DNA of 64,000 bases. Origin: Pseudomonadota bacterium. Lineage in GTDB: Bacteria; Desulfobacterota; Desulfobulbia; Desulfobulbales; Desulfocapsaceae. Of this stretch, positions 1 through 8,640 are shown in pieces. How positions within the stretch are numbered: the stretch's first letter is position 1; every line of letters starts with the position of its first letter. A model generated the notes under the pieces. It did not search any database. It saw nothing but the letters and a program-made list of their open reading frames with translations, and was not told the origin of the DNA. Both the position numbers and the translations under genes were made by a program. Location of the stretch: assembly GCA_018820855.1 (NCBI GenBank), contig JAHJNL010000093.1, forward strand, positions 44,911 through 108,910, read 5' to 3'.

Positions 1-396
1 GAGAACGGAATATGGCAGACCATAGAAGAAGAAATTGAATTGGCAGCAACCATCAGTTCTTTAAAATCTGGTTCGGTGTGCCTTGTCGATTGCTTGACCT
101 TATGGGTTAACAATTTGATGTATCATGCTGAAAAAGCGAATATATCATTTGGCGAAGATGAGATGCGGGCAAGATGTGAAGCCTTGGTGCGCACCGCTGC
201 CGAATATCAGGGGACTTTGATTTGTGTTTCCAATGAGGTTGGTATGGGAGTTGTTCCTGACAATGCCTCGGCCAGGCTCTATCGCGATCTGGTGGGGCGT
301 TGTAACAGAATGCTTGCGGCGGCTGCCAATGAAGTGATCCTTGTCAGTTGCGGTCTTCCTCTTTTTTTAAAAGAATGTGTAACTGACCAACCATAA
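1..396 (+). CDS. cobU: CobU, adenosylcobinamide kinase / guanylyltransferase, 3' part
   Basis: The reading frame is open from the first base, so the 5' end with its P-loop lies outside the window. The visible 131 residues are the C-terminal two thirds of CobU, the cytoplasmic enzyme that phosphorylates adenosylcobinamide and transfers GMP to give adenosylcobinamide-GDP. Family motifs seen are VDCLTLWVNNL, SNEVGMGVVPD and LYRDLVGRCN, followed by the usual GLPL end. It is the first visible gene of a + strand cobalamin operon and lies 65 bases before cobT. Its product is the substrate of CobS encoded further down. Confidence 0.93.
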   Translation, partial: ENGIWQTIEEEIELAATISSLKSGSVCLVDCLTLWVNNLMYHAEKANISFGEDEMRARCEALVRTAAEYQGTLICVSNEVGMGVVPDNASARLYRDLVGRCNRMLAAAANEVILVSCGLPLFLKECVTDQP

Positions 397-461
397 CCTG
401 TACCCTCTATCCCCTCTTAATAACAATTCGTTATGATAATGATATCTGAAAGGAATATAAT

Positions 462-1526
462 ATGAGCCTGCTTGAACGAACACTGAAAGAGATTTTTCCC
501 CAGGATAGTGCTTTTCGAGATCGCGCCAAAGAACGACTGGATCAACTGGCCATGCCGCACTGGGCTCTGGGCGACCTGATGGATCTCGCTGTTGACCTGG
601 CCGGCATGACCCGTTCCATGTCCCCGCCAGTGTCGAAAAAGGCCATAGTTACAATGGCCGGAGATCACGGAGTGGTTGCAGAAGGGGTGTCCAAATTTCC
701 TCAGGAAGTTACCCCGCAGATGGTTTACAACTTCGTTAACGGCGGGGCAGGAATCAATGCCCTTGCCAGGCAGGCCGGTGCGGAGGTGATAGTGGTGGAT
801 ATGGGAGTGGCCGCAGACCTCAATGATCTGGCCAAGCAGGGGAAGATCATCAATAAAAAAGTTGGGCTTGGCACGGACAACATCGCTCAGGGGCCTGCCA
901 TGAGTCTGGCCATGGCCATCCGCTGCCTGGAATCAGGGATCGATATTGCCAATGAACTGGCAGATCGGGTGGATGTCTTCGGTACCGGTGATATGGGCAT
1001 TGGCAACACCACTCCATCCACTGCAATAGCAGCTGCCATTACCGGGAAATCCGTTGAAGAGCTCACGGGTCGAGGTACCGGCCTTGACGATGACCAACTG
1101 GAGCACAAACAGGAAGTGATTAAGAAAATCCTGGCCTGCAACAACCCGGATCCCAAAAACGGTATCGATATCCTGGCCAAGGTCGGCGGCTTTGAAATAG
1201 GCGGTATTGCCGGTCTGATCCTCGGTGCTGCTGCCTTGAAAAAACCGGTGGTGGTAGACGGTTTTATCTCAACAGCAGGCGCACTCATTGCAATTACCAT
1301 CGAGCCTTTTGTCCGTGATTATATCATCTGTGCCCATCGTTCCATGGAACCGGGCCACCGCTTCATGCAGGAAAAGATCGGCTGTCGGCCGCTGCTCGAC
1401 ATGAATCTCCGTCTGGGCGAGGGGACAGGTGCGGCGCTGGCCATGAACCTGGTGGAAGCAGCTGTGGCCGTGCTCACCGAAGTCGCCACTTTTGAAGAGG
1501 CAGCTGTTGCCGGGTCCGACAAATAA
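462..1526 (+). CDS. cobT: CobT, nicotinate-nucleotide:dimethylbenzimidazole phosphoribosyltransferase
   Basis: CobT moves phosphoribose from nicotinate mononucleotide onto the lower-ligand base (dimethylbenzimidazole or another base), giving the alpha-riboside phosphate used by CobS. The 354-residue protein has the family length. It shows the substrate loop GDMGIGNTTPSTAI, the GTGLDDDQLEHK segment and, near the C-terminus, LGEGTGAALAM, whose Glu matches the catalytic base of Salmonella CobT. The ATG at 462 is preceded by an AAAGGA-type ribosome site. Its stop is one base from the start chosen for cobS, so the two are probably translationally coupled. Confidence 0.96.
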   Translation: MSLLERTLKEIFPQDSAFRDRAKERLDQLAMPHWALGDLMDLAVDLAGMTRSMSPPVSKKAIVTMAGDHGVVAEGVSKFPQEVTPQMVYNFVNGGAGINALARQAGAEVIVVDMGVAADLNDLAKQGKIINKKVGLGTDNIAQGPAMSLAMAIRCLESGIDIANELADRVDVFGTGDMGIGNTTPSTAIAAAITGKSVEELTGRGTGLDDDQLEHKQEVIKKILACNNPDPKNGIDILAKVGGFEIGGIAGLILGAAALKKPVVVDGFISTAGALIAITIEPFVRDYIICAHRSMEPGHRFMQEKIGCRPLLDMNLRLGEGTGAALAMNLVEAAVAVLTEVATFEEAAVAGSDK

Positions 1527-1527
1527 A

Positions 1528-2322
1528 ATGGGAGATGACTCAACCGGGCAGGATATTGGTTTGCGGCTCGGCCTGCGTTTCCCTTTAACCTCGCTGCTCA
1601 CTGCCCTGCGCTTTCTCACTATCTTCCCCATATCCTGGAGAAGCAAAGAAGACGGCCGATTTTTTCAGGCCAGCCTGGTCTGGTTTCCACTGGTTGGCCT
1701 GCTCATCGGGACTATGGCAGCAGCTGTGATCTTTCTCAGCGGGAGCCTTCTGCCTCCTTCACTGGTCGCGGTGCTGGCAATTGTCTTCCTGGCCGGAATA
1801 TCCGGCTGTCTGCATCTTGACGGCCTGGCGGACAGCGGAGACGGTCTGCTCAGTGCCCGCCCACGCGAACAGGCCCTGGACATCATGCGTGACAGTCGCA
1901 GTGGGGCGATGGGCGTAATTGTCCTGATCTTTGTGCTCCTTGGTAAATTTGCTGCACTCTCTGCCATGCCCATCAATAGTATGGTCATGGCCGTCTTTTT
2001 TATACCTCTGGCCGGGAGGACCGCCATCTTGCTCACCATGGCAGTCCTTCCTTATGCACGGACAGGCGAAGGTCTTGGTCGTCTTTTCTACTCTGCTGAC
2101 AGCCGCATGCTGGGTCTGGCTACTCTGTTCTTCTACGCAGTGGTGGCACTCTTTTTTTCCTGGAAAATTGCCTTTCTCCTGCTCTTGGCAATCCTGGCAA
2201 CGGTTGCGCTTTTTTCCTTCTGGTGTTTTCGTAAAATCGGCGGGGCCACCGGAGATACCCTGGGTGCAGTGTGCGAACTCACGGAACTGGCCACAGCCGT
2301 TGCCTTCACTGTTACTTTTTGA
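1528..2322 (+). CDS. cobS: CobS, adenosylcobinamide-GDP ribazoletransferase
   Basis: CobS is an inner-membrane enzyme that joins adenosylcobinamide-GDP to alpha-ribazole phosphate, the last assembly step of B12. The 264-residue protein is very hydrophobic, with about six membrane segments. It carries the family signatures FLTIFPI near the start, DGLADSGDGLLSA and DSRSGAMGV. The frame is open further upstream, but the ATG at 1528 lies directly after the cobT stop and gives the normal family length, so I chose it. It acts with CobU and CobT of the same operon. Confidence 0.93.
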   Translation: MGDDSTGQDIGLRLGLRFPLTSLLTALRFLTIFPISWRSKEDGRFFQASLVWFPLVGLLIGTMAAAVIFLSGSLLPPSLVAVLAIVFLAGISGCLHLDGLADSGDGLLSARPREQALDIMRDSRSGAMGVIVLIFVLLGKFAALSAMPINSMVMAVFFIPLAGRTAILLTMAVLPYARTGEGLGRLFYSADSRMLGLATLFFYAVVALFFSWKIAFLLLLAILATVALFSFWCFRKIGGATGDTLGAVCELTELATAVAFTVTF

Positions 2323-2362
2323 CAAAATCATAAAAATCCACCCATCCTGATGAAGATTTTTT

Positions 2363-4978
2363 ATGACGCCATCACTTTTAAAGCAAGCTGAGAATATGAA
2401 AACAGGAGACTCCTCATACGGACATGGTGGTAATATCCATACCGTGTCCAGAGCCAAAGGGCTTGAACTTGAATCCATCCTGGATTTCAGCGCCAATATT
2501 AATCCCCTTGGCCCACCCGAGTGGCTTCGTTCCTGTGTGAGCAGGGAGCTGGATTCCATCCTCCATTATCCCGACCCTTCCGCTTCGGAACTCGCCGGGA
2601 TCATAAGTGAGAGATACCGTGTCCCTCTGGAAACAGTACTGGTGGCCAACGGATCTACCGAGCTCCTCTACCAGCTGCCCCGTGTTCTTGACTGCAAAAG
2701 GGCTGTCATCCCGACTCCCTGTTATATCGATTACATCAAGGTGATGGAGCTTGCCGGAATCCCGGTGCATACTCTTCCTCTTGATCCTGAGCAGGATTTT
2801 GTGGCAGACGTGAAGCGCATCAGCTACACCCTTATGCCAGGGGATCTGCTTATCCTTGGGACACCAAACAACCCGACCGGGAAATGCGTAGCGGCTGCTG
2901 ACATTATCGCCATGTCTTCAGCTCATCCTCAGGTTCTTTTTCTCATTGATGAGGCCTTCCTCGACTTTGTCCAGGGCGGACAGAGTGTTGCCGCTGCGGC
3001 TTCCAATATACTCACCCTCCATTCCCTGACCAAATTTTATGCCATTCCGGGATTACGCCTGGGATTCGGCGTCTTTCCTGCCACTATTGCCAATAATCTG
3101 CGGCGTCTGCTTCCGCCCTGGACCGTGAACAGCCTGGCTCAGAAGGTAGGGGAACGAGCTCTTCTGGACAGAGAGTACTGGCAGGAGTCCGGACAATATT
3201 GTGTCGAGTGCAGGAATTCTTTTCAAGAGGGCTTGTCCGCCTTTACTGATCTCCAGGTCTTTCCCTCCGAGGCCAATTACCTCCTTCTTCGCCTCAAAGG
3301 AAAACTCACGGTCAGTGAGTTACAGGAGCAATTGGCAGAACATACTATCCTGATCAGGGACTGCGCCAACTATCGTGGCCTTGGTACGGGCTATTTCCGC
3401 GTGGCCGTGCGCAGTCACCAGGAAAATCTCCAGTTTCTAGACGCCCTGGCGAAGATCCTGCCGGTATCCGCTAAAGAGAAGAGAAACAAGGTAAGACCAA
3501 AGAAGACACCGGCCATCATGTTCCAGGGGACCTCTTCCAATGCCGGAAAATCAGTTCTCACCGCTGCTCTGTGCCGTATCCTGCTACAGGATGGAGTACG
3601 GGTGGCGCCGTTCAAGTCTCAGAATATGTCGCTCAACTCCTTTGTCACCCTCAACGGTCTTGAGATGGGCAGAGCCCAGGTGGTGCAGGCTCAGGCCGCA
3701 CGCCTGGACCCGGATGTGCGCATGAACCCCATACTTCTCAAGCCAAACTCCGATACCGGCAGCCAGGTCATTGTCAAAGGGAGGCCGGTGGGCAACATGA
3801 GTGTCATGGAATATGTGCATTACAAGGAAAAAGCCATGCAGGTGGCTTGTCAATGTTACGATGAATTGGCAGCAGACTATCAGGCCATTGTTCTTGAAGG
3901 AGCCGGATCGCCAGGCGAGGTCAACCTCAAGCGCCATGACATTGTCAACATGCGCATGGCCCGTTATGCAGAGTCACCGGTGATCCTGGTTGGCGACATT
4001 GACAGAGGCGGGGTCTATGCCTCCTTTGTCGGTACCATGGAGGTGCTGAATCAATGGGAGCGCAGACTGGTGGCAGGGTTTCTGGTCAACCGTTTCCGGG
4101 GGAAGAGCTCACTGCTCCAGGATGCCCACGACTACGTGCTTGCCCACACCGGAAAAGAAGTCCTTGGGGTGATTCCGTATCTCGCCAATCACGGAATCCC
4201 GGAAGAAGATTCCGTTTCCTTCAAAGACGGACTTTTCCAGGGTACGCGGCCTGTTCAGGAACACATTGAAATAGCACTGATCAGTCTGCCGCATATTTCA
4301 AATTTTACCGATATTGAGCCATTTATTGAAGAAGCGGATGTCTATCTGCGTGTAGTTTCTCAGCCTGCCGATCTCGGCTCACCTGATGTGATCATCCTGC
4401 CCGGTTCCAAGAATGTGATTGGTGATCTTTGCTCTCTCGTGGAGTCGGGGCTGGCAGCCGAGATCCGAAAGAGGGCAGAGCAGGGGTGCGAGGTGGTTGG
4501 TATCTGCGGCGGCTATCAGATGCTTGGGGCCAGTATAGAAGACCCGCACGGTATTGAGTCCACAGCTCATAAGATACAGGGGCTTGCCCTTATTGACATG
4601 CACACCTTCTTGGCCCCTGACAAGACCCTGGTGAGAAAGGAGGGCATTCATATTCCTTCCGGGCAGGCTGTTGTCGGCTACGAGATCCATCACGGACTTA
4701 CCCGCGCCAGTACACCTTCTCTTTTTTCCTATAAAGATCATTCTTCCTGCGGCACTGCCTCTGAAAGCGGATTTATCTGGGGAAGTTATCTCCACGGCCT
4801 CTTTGATTCAGATCTTTTTCGTCGCTGGTTCATTGATCGGGCTAGGCTGCGAAAATGTCTGAAACCATACAGTGGGCCTCTCTGTTCCTATAACCTGGAA
4901 CCTGCCTTTGACCGCTTAGCGGATGTGGTGCGCAGGGGAATAGACATGGACAGGGTCTACCAATTGCTCGGCCTCTGA
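2363..4978 (+). CDS. cobQ: Fused threonine-phosphate decarboxylase-like CobD and cobyric acid synthase CobQ
   Basis: This 871-residue product joins two B12 enzymes. Residues 15 to about 370 are a class I/II PLP aminotransferase-fold domain of the CobD/CobC type, with the GTPNNPTG loop and PLP lysine K224 in SLTKFYAIPGLRLG. This type makes aminopropanol phosphate from threonine phosphate. After a Lys-rich linker, residues 385-871 are CobQ/CbiP, which amidates four corrin side chains. It has a P-loop-like GTSSNAGKS (about 389-397), a glutaminase nucleophile C715 in GICGGYQMLG and H811 in YLHGLFD. The frame is continuous through the join with no internal stop. An alternative ATG at 2396 would remove 11 residues. 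The next gene, cbiB, uses both products. Confidence 0.93.
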   Translation: MTPSLLKQAENMKTGDSSYGHGGNIHTVSRAKGLELESILDFSANINPLGPPEWLRSCVSRELDSILHYPDPSASELAGIISERYRVPLETVLVANGSTELLYQLPRVLDCKRAVIPTPCYIDYIKVMELAGIPVHTLPLDPEQDFVADVKRISYTLMPGDLLILGTPNNPTGKCVAAADIIAMSSAHPQVLFLIDEAFLDFVQGGQSVAAAASNILTLHSLTKFYAIPGLRLGFGVFPATIANNLRRLLPPWTVNSLAQKVGERALLDREYWQESGQYCVECRNSFQEGLSAFTDLQVFPSEANYLLLRLKGKLTVSELQEQLAEHTILIRDCANYRGLGTGYFRVAVRSHQENLQFLDALAKILPVSAKEKRNKVRPKKTPAIMFQGTSSNAGKSVLTAALCRILLQDGVRVAPFKSQNMSLNSFVTLNGLEMGRAQVVQAQAARLDPDVRMNPILLKPNSDTGSQVIVKGRPVGNMSVMEYVHYKEKAMQVACQCYDELAADYQAIVLEGAGSPGEVNLKRHDIVNMRMARYAESPVILVGDIDRGGVYASFVGTMEVLNQWERRLVAGFLVNRFRGKSSLLQDAHDYVLAHTGKEVLGVIPYLANHGIPEEDSVSFKDGLFQGTRPVQEHIEIALISLPHISNFTDIEPFIEEADVYLRVVSQPADLGSPDVIILPGSKNVIGDLCSLVESGLAAEIRKRAEQGCEVVGICGGYQMLGASIEDPHGIESTAHKIQGLALIDMHTFLAPDKTLVRKEGIHIPSGQAVVGYEIHHGLTRASTPSLFSYKDHSSCGTASESGFIWGSYLHGLFDSDLFRRWFIDRARLRKCLKPYSGPLCSYNLEPAFDRLADVVRRGIDMDRVYQLLGL

Positions 4979-4987
4979 TCGTCGGTT

Positions 4988-5998
4988 ATGCACTATTTAT
5001 TTGAGCTCCAGCTGCTAGCGGCAGTGCTTCTCGACCTCCTTTGCGGTGACCCTCGCTGGTTTCCTCATCCGGTACGACTTATAGGGCTGTTCATCACCTG
5101 GTGTGAAGCAGCCTTTTGTCATCTTGTGAAATCCCCGTTCCTGGCAGGAGGGATAACAGTCACTTCAGTTCTGGTCCTGACCCTGGGCCTGAGTGCACTT
5201 CTTCTTGCAGGCGCTGTATTGGTCTCTTCCGTGCTCGCCCAGGCCCTTGCCGTTTTCTTTCTCTATACCTCCGTTGCCGCACGGGATCTTGTGGCCCATT
5301 CCAAAACAGTTTACCTGGCATTACGGGATGCCAACTCCCTGGACCCTGCTCGAGTTGCCGTCTCACGTATCGTAGGGAGAGATACCGCAACTCTCAGCAG
5401 GGCTGGAATTGTTCGGGCCTGTGTGGAGACTGTAGCTGAGAATATGGTAGACGGGGTGACAGCTCCGCTTTTTTACGGTATTCTGCTGTCTCTATTTGCT
5501 CCGTTGACCGGAATAAACCCCATATTCCTGGCAGCCTTGGGGGCCATGGGTTACAAGGCGGTTAATACGATGGATTCCATGATTGGATATAAAAATGATC
5601 GCTACCTCCTTTTCGGCAGGTGCGCAGCCCGCCTGGATGATCTGGTTAATTTTTTTCCGGCACGGATCAGCGGGTTGCTCCTTGTTCCGGCTGCACTGTT
5701 ACTCGGTCTGGACTGGCAGGGAGCGTTCACAGTATTTGTAAAGGACAGGCTCAAGCATGCAAGCCCGAATGCAGGACACCCGGAAGCAGCAGTGGCCGGT
5801 GCCCTGGGCGTTCAGCTTGGTGGCGTCTCAAACTATTTTGGAAAAGCGGTGAGCAAACCTTGTATAGGAGAGTCCAGTCGTGAGATAGAGAGTGGGGATA
5901 TCCTGCAGGCAAATAAACTCATGCTGTTGGGTTCTTTCTTATTTCTTCTTCTGATGCTCTTGTTACGACAAGTCTTTCTGTCTCTCCTCAACTCATGA
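4988..5998 (+). CDS. cbiB: CbiB, adenosylcobinamide-phosphate synthase
   Basis: CbiB is the membrane enzyme that attaches aminopropanol (phosphate) to adenosylcobyric acid, so it joins the products of the two halves of the fused gene just upstream. The 336-residue protein has several hydrophobic segments. It carries the family motifs LDLLCGDPRWFPHPV near the start, MDSMIGYKNDRY in the middle and SPNAGHPEAAVAGALGVQLGG near the end. It starts nine bases after the fused gene and overlaps cbiA by four bases (ATGA), typical of a coupled operon. Confidence 0.95.
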   Translation: MHYLFELQLLAAVLLDLLCGDPRWFPHPVRLIGLFITWCEAAFCHLVKSPFLAGGITVTSVLVLTLGLSALLLAGAVLVSSVLAQALAVFFLYTSVAARDLVAHSKTVYLALRDANSLDPARVAVSRIVGRDTATLSRAGIVRACVETVAENMVDGVTAPLFYGILLSLFAPLTGINPIFLAALGAMGYKAVNTMDSMIGYKNDRYLLFGRCAARLDDLVNFFPARISGLLLVPAALLLGLDWQGAFTVFVKDRLKHASPNAGHPEAAVAGALGVQLGGVSNYFGKAVSKPCIGESSREIESGDILQANKLMLLGSFLFLLLMLLLRQVFLSLLNS

Positions 5999-7350
5999 GT
6001 ACATTGTCAGCCTTTCTCATAGGCGGAACTGCCAGCGGTTCCGGGAAGACCACCTTGACGCTTGGCATTATGGCTGCGCTTAAGGCCAGGGGACTGCAGG
6101 TACAGCCTTTCAAGTGCGGTCCTGATTTCATCGATCCCAGCCTTCACAAAATGGTTACAGGCCTTGTTTCCTCCAACCTGGATCTCAGGATGTGTGGGGA
6201 ATCCTTTTGCACCAATGTGTTCAGTGAGCGTCTGGCAGGAAAGGACGTTGCTGTGGTGGAGGGAGTGATGGGGCTCTTTGATGGCGGGGCAGCCAGTTCC
6301 GCCTCTCTGGCCTCTGTGCTGCAACTGCCTGTCGTTCTGGTTGTCGATGCCCGCTCCGCCGGAGAGAGCGTGGCTGCGGTGGTCAAAGGCTTTGAAAAGT
6401 ACTCGCCGGATGTTGATATCTGCGGCGTGATATTCAACCGGGTAGGGTCGCCCCGTCACCGGGAGCTCATCGAGCAGGCGACCCAGTCTCACTGCAGAAG
6501 CCGTATTCTTGGTTTTTTTCCCCGTGATCTCACTTTTGCAATCCCTGATCGACATCTGGGCCTCTACATGGGGGACGAAAATCCCCTGAACAGGGAACAG
6601 CTGACGCATCTTGTCGAGAAGGTGGAAGAACATATTGATCTTGACCTCTTGCTGCAGCTTGCAGGCAGACAGTCCTTGACTCTGTCTCAGGGGAAGGCTT
6701 CAGCCGGTAAGGGCACCTCAACAGTACGTTTGGCTGTTGCCCGTGACAAGGCCTTTTGCTTCTATTATCAGGATAATCTTCGCATACTGGAAGAGGCGGG
6801 GGCAGAGCTGGTCTTTTTCAGTCCCATGACAGACCATGCCTTGCCTGCCGGCTGTCATGGCGTGTATTTCGGCGGAGGCTACCCGGAACTTCACGCAGCA
6901 ACTCTCAGCAGCAACCATGAGATGCTGCGCTCTGTTCACCGATTCGGACTCTCAGGTGGCATAATCTATGCGGAATGCGGTGGATTCATGTATCTTTGTA
7001 AGCAGATCAATGATGTCGATCATGTTTCCCACGCCATGTGCGAAATCTTTCCCTTTCAGGTCCGAATGAAAACACGTTTTTCCAGACTGGGATATCGCAG
7101 GCCGCAACTGGAAAAGGATTGCCTGCTGGGGAAGAAGGGCGAATGGCTGCACGGCCATGAATTTCATTATTCAGAGCTTGTAGACATCCCGAAAGATGTA
7201 AATACCGTCTATGAGCTCGAGGACGGTCGCAGTGAAGGTTACCGCTATAACAATGTGATTGGTGGCTATATCCATCTCCATTTCGGCAGGAGCCGGACCA
7301 ATGTGGAAAATTTCATACATTATTTGAGCAGAGCCTCGAAGGTCAGTTGA
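5995..7350 (+). CDS. cbiA: CbiA/CobB, cobyrinic acid a,c-diamide synthase
   Basis: This cytoplasmic enzyme uses glutamine and ATP to amidate the a and c acetate side chains of the corrin ring. The 451-residue protein starts with the ATP-binding loop GTASGSGKTTLTLG. The C-terminal class I glutaminase-type domain shows YFGGGYPELHA and the nucleophile Cys in YAECGGFMYL, with a late His-rich end (YIHLHFG). Its ATG overlaps the cbiB stop by four bases. Whether the substrate is the cobalt-containing or cobalt-free corrin cannot be read from this gene alone. The neighbouring CbiC-type gene and the absence of CobN here lean slightly to the anaerobic route. Confidence 0.94.
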   Translation: MSTLSAFLIGGTASGSGKTTLTLGIMAALKARGLQVQPFKCGPDFIDPSLHKMVTGLVSSNLDLRMCGESFCTNVFSERLAGKDVAVVEGVMGLFDGGAASSASLASVLQLPVVLVVDARSAGESVAAVVKGFEKYSPDVDICGVIFNRVGSPRHRELIEQATQSHCRSRILGFFPRDLTFAIPDRHLGLYMGDENPLNREQLTHLVEKVEEHIDLDLLLQLAGRQSLTLSQGKASAGKGTSTVRLAVARDKAFCFYYQDNLRILEEAGAELVFFSPMTDHALPAGCHGVYFGGGYPELHAATLSSNHEMLRSVHRFGLSGGIIYAECGGFMYLCKQINDVDHVSHAMCEIFPFQVRMKTRFSRLGYRRPQLEKDCLLGKKGEWLHGHEFHYSELVDIPKDVNTVYELEDGRSEGYRYNNVIGGYIHLHFGRSRTNVENFIHYLSRASKVS

Positions 7351-7423
7351 TAGACGATAAGGAAACAGAATAAATTTCAACCTGAATATTTATCTTTTCG
7401 GTTAACGGGAAGCAGGAAAAAAT

Positions 7424-8062
7424 ATGGAAAGAATACTCAAGATAGTGCCGCAGAAAATAGAGGCGGAAAGTTTTCGTATCATTGAAGAGGAATTCGAAGA
7501 GCAGACAGGGATCAAGCCAGGCACCCTTGATCCGAGCCAGTTTGCCATAATAAGGCGTGTAATCCATGCCACCGGCGACTTTTCTTTTGCCGCAACCCTT
7601 CGTTTTCATCCTCATGCCATTGAGGCAGGTCTTGCCGCAATCCGCTCGGGGAAAAGTATTCTCACAGATGTCAACATGGCCACGGCCGGAATCAGCCGTT
7701 TTCTGCTCGACCCCTATGGTGGAAAAATTATCTGTAGAGTGGCTGATTCAGATATTGCAGCACTTGCCAGAACTAAGGGGCAAACCCGCTCAGAGACGGC
7801 TATTGAGGAAGGTATTACGGAAAAAGTCGGGATTGTCGCCATCGGTAATGCACCCACTGCCCTGCTCGCCGTTATAAAGCTGATTCAAGAAGGTAGGGTA
7901 CATCCCGACCTGGTCATCGGGGTGCCGGTGGGCTTCGTTAATGCAGAAGAATCAAAGGATATTCTCTACGAGCAGGATTTCCCTTATATCACATCTCTCG
8001 GACGAAAAGGAGGAACCACTGTGTCGGTGGCAATTGTTAATGCGCTGTTGCGTCTTGCGTGA
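7424..8062 (+). CDS. cbiC: CbiC/CobH, (cobalt-)precorrin-8X methylmutase
   Basis: This enzyme moves the C11 methyl group to C12 of the corrin ring to form (hydrogeno)cobyrinic acid, the substrate of CbiA encoded just upstream. The 212-residue length is normal. The catalytic His is in VIHATGDFSF, and the family motifs LTDVNMATAGI and IGVPVGFVNAEESK are clear. A ribosome site (AGCAGGAAAAA) precedes the ATG at 7424. The 73-base gap after cbiA has no obvious terminator, so it is probably the last gene of the operon. No cobalamin riboswitch is visible inside the window, and one would be expected before the operon start, outside it. Confidence 0.95.
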   Translation: MERILKIVPQKIEAESFRIIEEEFEEQTGIKPGTLDPSQFAIIRRVIHATGDFSFAATLRFHPHAIEAGLAAIRSGKSILTDVNMATAGISRFLLDPYGGKIICRVADSDIAALARTKGQTRSETAIEEGITEKVGIVAIGNAPTALLAVIKLIQEGRVHPDLVIGVPVGFVNAEESKDILYEQDFPYITSLGRKGGTTVSVAIVNALLRLA

Positions 8063-8140
8063 GGCAACAGGGGCTTGACATTGGTTATCAATAGAGATAT
8101 GTTTTATGTACACTATATTTTATTAACGAATAGGTCCTCT

Positions 8141-8638
8141 ATGCCTCTGAAAAAAAGATTCACGTCCATAGCCGCTCTTCTAGCCCTGACGCTCCTCCTT
8201 GCAGATGCTAACGGGAATATCGCTCAGTCTGCTGCTCTCGACGATTGTCAGCATGCAGCGAATCTTGCCTCTATTGAAAAACGGTTGTCCATATACACAA
8301 CTATGGGAACGGGGAAATTGAATAGCGATGAGCAAAAGTGGTACAATAAGTTTCAGAAAGGTGGCTTGTTCTTTGACGGCTGGCAGGATATCAGTCAGGA
8401 TGTAGTGGCCAAAGTTCCCGAGGAAGAAAAGGTCAAAACCAAACTGACCATGCAGGTTCTCGGCGATAAGATCGGGAGCGAGTGGTGCAAGAAAAACGAA
8501 ATCCGTAAGATCTCCACTGATATGCTCAAACAATGGGGAAACCAACTGCGCAAGGCAGTAGCAAGCTCATCATCGCAGATAGCTCCGGTGCTCCACTCCA
8601 TTGAATACGAAGTGGATGAATTGTTGTCATTGAATTAA
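8141..8638 (+). CDS. Exported protein of unknown function
   Basis: I do not recognise this 165-residue protein. It begins with a clear signal peptide (positive start MPLKKRF, then a Leu/Ala core, cleavage near residue 30). The mature part is polar, alpha-helical looking, with two cysteines that could form a disulfide. The frame is open 22 codons further upstream, but the ATG at 8141 puts the signal peptide at the N-terminus. It lies 78 bases after cbiC on the same strand and ends two bases from the end of convergent xseA. A cobalamin-related role is not supported by anything in the sequence. Confidence 0.7.
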   Translation: MPLKKRFTSIAALLALTLLLADANGNIAQSAALDDCQHAANLASIEKRLSIYTTMGTGKLNSDEQKWYNKFQKGGLFFDGWQDISQDVVAKVPEEEKVKTKLTMQVLGDKIGSEWCKKNEIRKISTDMLKQWGNQLRKAVASSSSQIAPVLHSIEYEVDELLSLN

Positions 8639-8640
8639 TT

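Noticed and set aside
1..461. Possible cobalamin riboswitch for the B12 genes
   Set aside because: The operon starts before the window and no B12-box or aptamer pattern is seen in the gaps inside it.
1759..2559. A 266-codon minus frame over cobS and the start of the fused cobalamin gene
   Set aside because: It overlaps two well-supported genes on the other strand and its translation is Gln/Cys/His-rich noise.
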